This document shows positions 13,300 to 16,027 of a stretch of 16,027 bases of DNA, one piece after another. The stretch's first letter is position 1, and each line of letters starts with the position of its first letter. Both the position numbers and the translations under genes were made by a program. The notes under the pieces were generated by a model, which saw nothing but the letters and a program-made list of their open reading frames with translations, searched no databases and was not told where the DNA came from. The DNA is from JAVBMP01 sp031552315 (GTDB lineage: Bacteria > Desulfobacterota > Desulfovibrionia > Desulfovibrionales > Desulfovibrionaceae): positions 1-16,027 of the forward strand of contig JAVBMP010000022.1 in NCBI GenBank assembly GCA_031552315.1, in the 5' to 3' direction.

Positions 13300-14004
13300 A
13301 TGATCTTCCTTACAGGGCAGCGGGCCAGCGGCAAAAGCCGTACCGGGGCCGCGCTGGCGAAAAAACTTGGCCTGCCCCACATTGATATGGATGTGGAGCT
13401 GGAAATTTCCTTTGGAAAAAGCATAAGCGCTTATGTAGCCGCCGCCGGCTGGCCCGCTTTTCGTGAACGGGAAGGCAAACTGCTGGCCCGGCTTATTCAG
13501 GCCGCAACCCCAATGGTTGTAAGCACAGGCGGCGGGGTGATTCTGGCGGAAGAAAACCGCCGCCTGCTGTGCAATGCGCCCCTGACCGTTTATTTGAACG
13601 CCCCGGCGGACACCCTGATGAACCGAAGGCTGCAAGACCCGCAGCCGGAAAGACGCCCGCCCCTGCAAGCCATTCAGGCCACCCAGGCAAGTCAAGCCAG
13701 GCAAGAAGACCAGGCCATTCAAGACGGTCAGGCCATTCAAGAAGGCCAAGCCAATCAGACAAATCAAGCCCTCCAGACAAGTCAAGACGGCCAGGCCCCT
13801 CAGCCCCTTCAAGAAGGCCAGGATCTGCTGCTGGAAATTGAAGGCGCTATTGCGGAACGTGACGAGCTTTACCGTTCTTGCGCCCACCTTGTGCTGGACG
13901 CCACCCGCCCCACAGATGAACTGGTGGAAGAAATTATCGGGCAGGTAGCCCTGGCGATTCTGCGGCTTTTAAATAACGCACCCCCAAAAAAGGCAAAAAA
14001 ATGA
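13300..14004 (+). CDS. aroK: shikimate kinase with Gln-rich insertion in the LID
   Basis: Shikimate kinase makes shikimate 3-phosphate for aromatic amino acid synthesis in the cytoplasm. Key residues are present: Walker A GQRASGKS (6-13), the DxD pair D29/D31, FRERE (54-58) with the substrate arginine R55, STGGG (75-79), and the LID arginines in ERRPPL (117-122). The usual core is about 170 residues; this one has 234 because a Gln-rich stretch of about 50 residues (124-174: AIQATQASQARQEDQAIQDG and similar) sits directly after the LID RPPL motif. The family-like C-terminal part resumes at IAERDELYRSCAHLVLD (184-200), so the frame is intact. GAGG lies upstream of ATG 13300. The stop overlaps the methyltransferase start by ATGA. 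Confidence 0.9.
   Translation: MIFLTGQRASGKSRTGAALAKKLGLPHIDMDVELEISFGKSISAYVAAAGWPAFREREGKLLARLIQAATPMVVSTGGGVILAEENRRLLCNAPLTVYLNAPADTLMNRRLQDPQPERRPPLQAIQATQASQARQEDQAIQDGQAIQEGQANQTNQALQTSQDGQAPQPLQEGQDLLLEIEGAIAERDELYRSCAHLVLDATRPTDELVEEIIGQVALAILRLLNNAPPKKAKK
13670..13822 (+). repeat. degenerate Gln-rich repeat within aroK
   Basis: CAGGCCATTCAAGA recurs at 13711 and 13730 and variants of CAGGCCATTCAA / CAAGCCAATCAG fill the rest. The units are multiples of three and code for xxQxxQ runs. Codon use (CAG and CAA, interrupted by GAC/GAA/AAT) suggests repeat expansion followed by drift. Confidence 0.75.
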
Positions 14005-14831
14005 AGCCCCGGCATAATATCCGGTCTCGTACCCAATATAACACCCAATATAACACCCAATATAACACATGGATAAGAAGCAAGAAGCTTTTATTCTTCC
14101 TCGCCCTGTCCCTTGCCCTGGCAAGCGCGGCCATTTTTGTTGAACATAGCGCCGCAAAAATTCTTCTGCTGGTTTCCGCAATTCCCTTTGCCTATATAAG
14201 CGCAATTCTTTCAGGCAGCTATTACTATTTTTCTGAACGCGGCGGCGGCTGGCAAGCCGCTGTTCATGCCGCGCTGGCCGCCAAAATTGCCGCGTCCGCC
14301 GACCTGGCCAAAGCAAATAGCGTTCTGGATATCGGGGCAGGAAGCGGCGCTTTGGCAATAAAAATTGCCAAGCAAAGCAGCCTGTTCAACATAAGCGCGG
14401 TTGATTCCTGGGGAAATGACTGGGAATATTCAAAACACCAGTGTGAAAGCAATGCCGCCATTGAAGGGGTAGCCGGACAAATATCATTCCTTAAGGCGTC
14501 CGCCGCCGCCCTGCCTTTTGCGGACAACAGCTTTGACCTGGTGACAAGCTGCCTGACCTTTCATGAAGTGCAAGACGCGGCGGACAAAAGCCTGGTCATT
14601 GCCGAAGCCCTGCGCGTGCTGAAACCCGGCGGGCAATTTGTCTTTTTTGACCTGTTCCGTAATGAAAAAACCTTTGGCAATTTTGAAACCCTGCTAGAAA
14701 AACTGCGCCAAACCGGCGCGGAAGCGCTTGAAAGCGCAAGCATGGCGGAACTTTTCCCCAACTGCCCCAAGCTGCTGTTGCACAAAAAAGTCCTGGGGCA
14801 CGGGGTGCTTGTCAGCGGCAAAAAATACTGA
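14001..14831 (+). CDS. membrane-anchored class I SAM-dependent methyltransferase
   Basis: The 276-residue product has two N-terminal membrane segments (about 29-47 and 53-71), then the SYYYFSERGGGW stretch (73-84) typical of a membrane-linked methyltransferase group, then a Rossmann domain: motif I SVLDIGAGSGALAIK (107-121), the acidic strand-2 end AVDSW (about 133), ALPFADNSFDLVTSCLTFHEV (motif IV area, about 169-189), and LRVLKPGGQFVFFD (motif VI area). The substrate is unknown. The start overlaps the aroK stop by 4 nt (ATGA). Residues 11-23 are a TQYN triplicate (TQYNTQYNTQYNT) from a perfect 12-bp DNA repeat before the first membrane segment. No later in-frame start has a better ribosome site. 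Its 3' end is 21 nt from the convergent Fe-S membrane gene, with no terminator seen. Confidence 0.83.
   Translation: MKPRHNIRSRTQYNTQYNTQYNTWIRSKKLLFFLALSLALASAAIFVEHSAAKILLLVSAIPFAYISAILSGSYYYFSERGGGWQAAVHAALAAKIAASADLAKANSVLDIGAGSGALAIKIAKQSSLFNISAVDSWGNDWEYSKHQCESNAAIEGVAGQISFLKASAAALPFADNSFDLVTSCLTFHEVQDAADKSLVIAEALRVLKPGGQFVFFDLFRNEKTFGNFETLLEKLRQTGAEALESASMAELFPNCPKLLLHKKVLGHGVLVSGKKY
14031..14066 (+). repeat. three perfect 12-bp tandem units
   Basis: ACCCAATATAAC is repeated three times without mismatch, within codons 11-22 of the methyltransferase. It is AT-richer than the surrounding gene. As the unit is 12 bp, copy changes keep the frame and only alter the length of the cytoplasmic N-terminus. 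Confidence 0.9.
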
Positions 14832-14852
14832 ACCATTGCCGGAACAAAGCAA

Positions 14853-15491
14853 TCAGCAGGCATCCCCGCCACCAACAGCTTCCCCAGCCTTCCCCCCAGC
14901 CGGCGGACATGCACCCTTCCTGTGTTGTTTCAACTTGCAAATGCCCTGCGTCATAACCCCCATGGGGCAATAAACGCACCATGACCTTGGCTTGAAAAGC
15001 GCCATGCTGATTATGCCAAGCGTTGCGGAAGTAAGCATCAACGAATACAGCCCAAAGGCGAACTGCGTGGCCCAGTCCGGCATAAGCCCGGCGGTATAAT
15101 GCCAGGGCAGCGGCACCCTGAGCGCCTGAAACAACGCCACGCTTCCATCCACTTCCCGCGCTTGCGCGGCTACCAGAACAGTCGCGGCTATGACCGCGCC
15201 GAAGGCCACAAAAAAATATGCCAAAAAAATATACCGGAACCAACGGCTTTTCAGCCAGGCGGGCATGGGCTTGCCCCGCGTAAGGCCAAACCTGTTCCCC
15301 AAAAAACGGAACAGCCGCCCCCGGTCGCAATATTTGTTGCAGTAGGTTTTATCACCTTTGATAACAGCTATAAGCAGCGGGGTAAGAAAAAAAATCATGC
15401 CCAGCCAGGCAAAGGCAATATTATACAGGCCCAAAAGAAAATACACGCAAGTAACTACCCACAAATGGTCGCGCCAGCTTTTTCTTTTCAT
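14853..15491 (-). CDS. four-helix membrane Fe-S protein (NapH/NosR-like polyferredoxin domain)
   Basis: The 212-residue product has about four membrane helices (about 10-32, 33-45, 87-110 and 144-165). Cysteine groups face the membrane edge: C51 and C55 in TYCNKYCDRGRLF and C172, C175 and C185 in WCVYCPMGVMTQGIC, resembling the 4Fe-4S sites of NapH/NosR-type membrane proteins that pass electrons across or along the membrane. The C-terminus is Gly/Ala-rich and ends in AC. It is coupled to the ferredoxin gene by an ATGA overlap, so the two likely form an electron-transfer unit between ferredoxin and quinone or a periplasmic acceptor. Donor and acceptor are unknown. Confidence 0.82.
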   Translation of the reverse strand: MKRKSWRDHLWVVTCVYFLLGLYNIAFAWLGMIFFLTPLLIAVIKGDKTYCNKYCDRGRLFRFLGNRFGLTRGKPMPAWLKSRWFRYIFLAYFFVAFGAVIAATVLVAAQAREVDGSVALFQALRVPLPWHYTAGLMPDWATQFAFGLYSLMLTSATLGIISMALFKPRSWCVYCPMGVMTQGICKLKQHRKGACPPAGGKAGEAVGGGDAC

Positions 15492-15787
15492 TGCGCTTCC
15501 TCCGTGTTGACAAAGGACGGTATGCTGCCGGATACTGGCGCGTTGCCGCCAGAAATCAAAGGCGTCCCGCTAACTGGCGTTTCCGGGTCAACAGCCCGCA
15601 TGTCTATGGCGGCAGCCGGGCAGGCGGCGGCGCACAGGCCGCACCCCAAACAACGGGCGTAATCCACAACCGCGCATACGCCATGCGGCACGCTTATGGC
15701 CAGGCGGGGGCAGGTTTCCGCGCATTCCCCGCAGGCAGCGCAGACCAGCGCGTCAATGACCGGCTGGCGTTTTTTCGCTTTCAACAT
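15488..15787 (-). CDS. 2x[4Fe-4S] ferredoxin
   Basis: The 99-residue protein has two full cluster motifs: CAACGECAETCP (C16, C19, C22, C26) and CLGCGLCAAACP (C46, C49, C52, C56), so it should carry electrons in the cytoplasm. I chose ATG 15787 because GGAGGG lies 4-5 nt upstream. The open frame extends back to about 15838 only through a TTG, with an additional CYTCG segment, and that extension lacks a ribosome site. A Gly/Pro/Ser-rich tail (66-99) is unusual for such a small ferredoxin. The stop overlaps the start of the membrane Fe-S gene by ATGA, indicating a two-gene operon. Confidence 0.87.
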   Translation of the reverse strand: MLKAKKRQPVIDALVCAACGECAETCPRLAISVPHGVCAVVDYARCLGCGLCAAACPAAAIDMRAVDPETPVSGTPLISGGNAPVSGSIPSFVNTEEAQ

Positions 15788-15925
15788 TCTTCCCTCCATG
15801 CAACTTGCCTTCATTGCGCCGCACGTATAGCACGCCAAAAAAGGCGCTTCCGTAACATAGTCACCGTGCGCGTAAAACGCTCTGTTGCCCGCAATTCAAA
15901 AATGTTCTATGCTGCCACAAGGAAT

Positions 15926-15953
15926 TTTATAGCCAAGGGAGGCCGTTGCACAA
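15926..15953 (-). promoter_or_regulatory. candidate promoter of the ferredoxin operon
   Basis: On the minus strand TTGTGC (15948-15953) and TATAAA (15926-15931) are 16 nt apart, about 140 nt upstream of the ferredoxin start. The -35 box is built from the dispersed palindromic element. The -35 match is only three of six, so support is modest. Confidence 0.3.
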
Positions 15954-15955
15954 TG
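15939..15955. repeat. half copy of the dispersed palindromic element
   Basis: GAGGCCGTTGCACAATG is identical to 6872-6888 over 17 nt, then diverges (AGAAT), so one arm is missing. Single-arm ends of this kind are also seen at insertion-sequence termini, but no transposase lies in the window. Confidence 0.6.
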
Positions 15956-16021
15956 AGAATTTTTATTCTTTTACAAGGAGTGCGAGGTCCGTGCGGAGGG
16001 AGTATATTCAAGCATATATGA
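15953..16021 (+). CDS. 22-codon ORF at the right edge, possible broken gene start
   Basis: ATG 15953 follows GGGAGG by 10 nt and encodes MRIFILLQGVRGPCGGSIF... before a TGA at 16019-16021. The MRI-hydrophobic strand-GxxGPCGGS pattern resembles the first strand and loop of a GT-B glycosyltransferase. The TGA comes right after a CATATAT run, and adding one AT would open the frame (HIYDLR). It may therefore be a frameshifted or slippage-controlled gene start, or chance. Only a few bases lie beyond, so it cannot be judged here. Confidence 0.25.
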   Translation: MRIFILLQGVRGPCGGSIFKHI

Positions 16022-16027
16022 CCTTCG

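Noticed and set aside
15788..15838. N-terminal extension of the ferredoxin with a CxxC motif
   Set aside because: Reachable only from a TTG with no ribosome site, while ATG 15787 has GGAGGG at the right spacing.

Overview
The window looks like chromosome from a Desulfovibrionaceae-type bacterium (a sulfate-reducer-like Desulfobacterota). This is inferred from GC-rich coding sequence with AT-rich intergenic regions, the protein families present (OB-fold/HD exoribonuclease-like protein followed by tmk, degenerate GGDEF-TPR proteins, BepA-like protease, ferredoxin plus polyferredoxin-like membrane protein, a Fur-controlled DUF2325 gene) and strong Shine-Dalgarno sites. I ran no database search, so the taxonomy is moderate confidence. 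No rRNA, tRNA, CRISPR array or transposase gene was seen.

Layout. Positions 438-5273 (+) form one run: an OB-fold/HD nuclease-like gene, overlapping tmk, then a 1042-residue double GGDEF-like/TPR protein. Positions 5403-6856 (-) hold a compact, phage-derived lysis cassette standing alone among housekeeping genes: a pesticin/T4-lysozyme-type endolysin, an inner-membrane spanin (Rz-like), and a lipoprotein outer-membrane spanin (Rz1-like) wholly nested in the +1 frame of Rz. No holin or virion gene is visible. Positions 7164-10230 (+) encode two exported envelope proteins: a VWA/peptidoglycan-binding protein and an M48 TPR metalloprotease. Positions 10428-12534 (-) encode a degenerate receiver-TPR protein and a coiled-coil zinc-ribbon protein. 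Positions 12846-14831 (+) carry a DUF2325 gene behind a Fur-box promoter, then shikimate kinase overlapping a membrane-anchored methyltransferase. Positions 14853-15787 (-) are a coupled pair: 2x[4Fe-4S] ferredoxin and a four-helix Fe-S membrane protein. A short ORF stops at the right edge.

Two patterns cut across the gene list. First, at least seven genes contain in-frame tandem DNA repeats of 9, 12 or 15 bp that produce low-complexity linkers (GGDEF-TPR, Rz and nested Rz1, endolysin tail, receiver-TPR, shikimate kinase LID, methyltransferase N-terminus). Second, a near-palindrome with core AGGCCRTTGCACAATGGCCT recurs in four intergenic sites (5359, 6871, 10235, 15939); two of these bracket the lysis cassette. 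A separate nested 144-bp palindrome fills the gap before aroK.

The most unusual system is the orphan lysis cassette. Its intact catalytic triad and intact nested spanin reading frames suggest it is still selected, possibly to release a gene transfer agent, tailocin or other particle encoded elsewhere. That role is inference.
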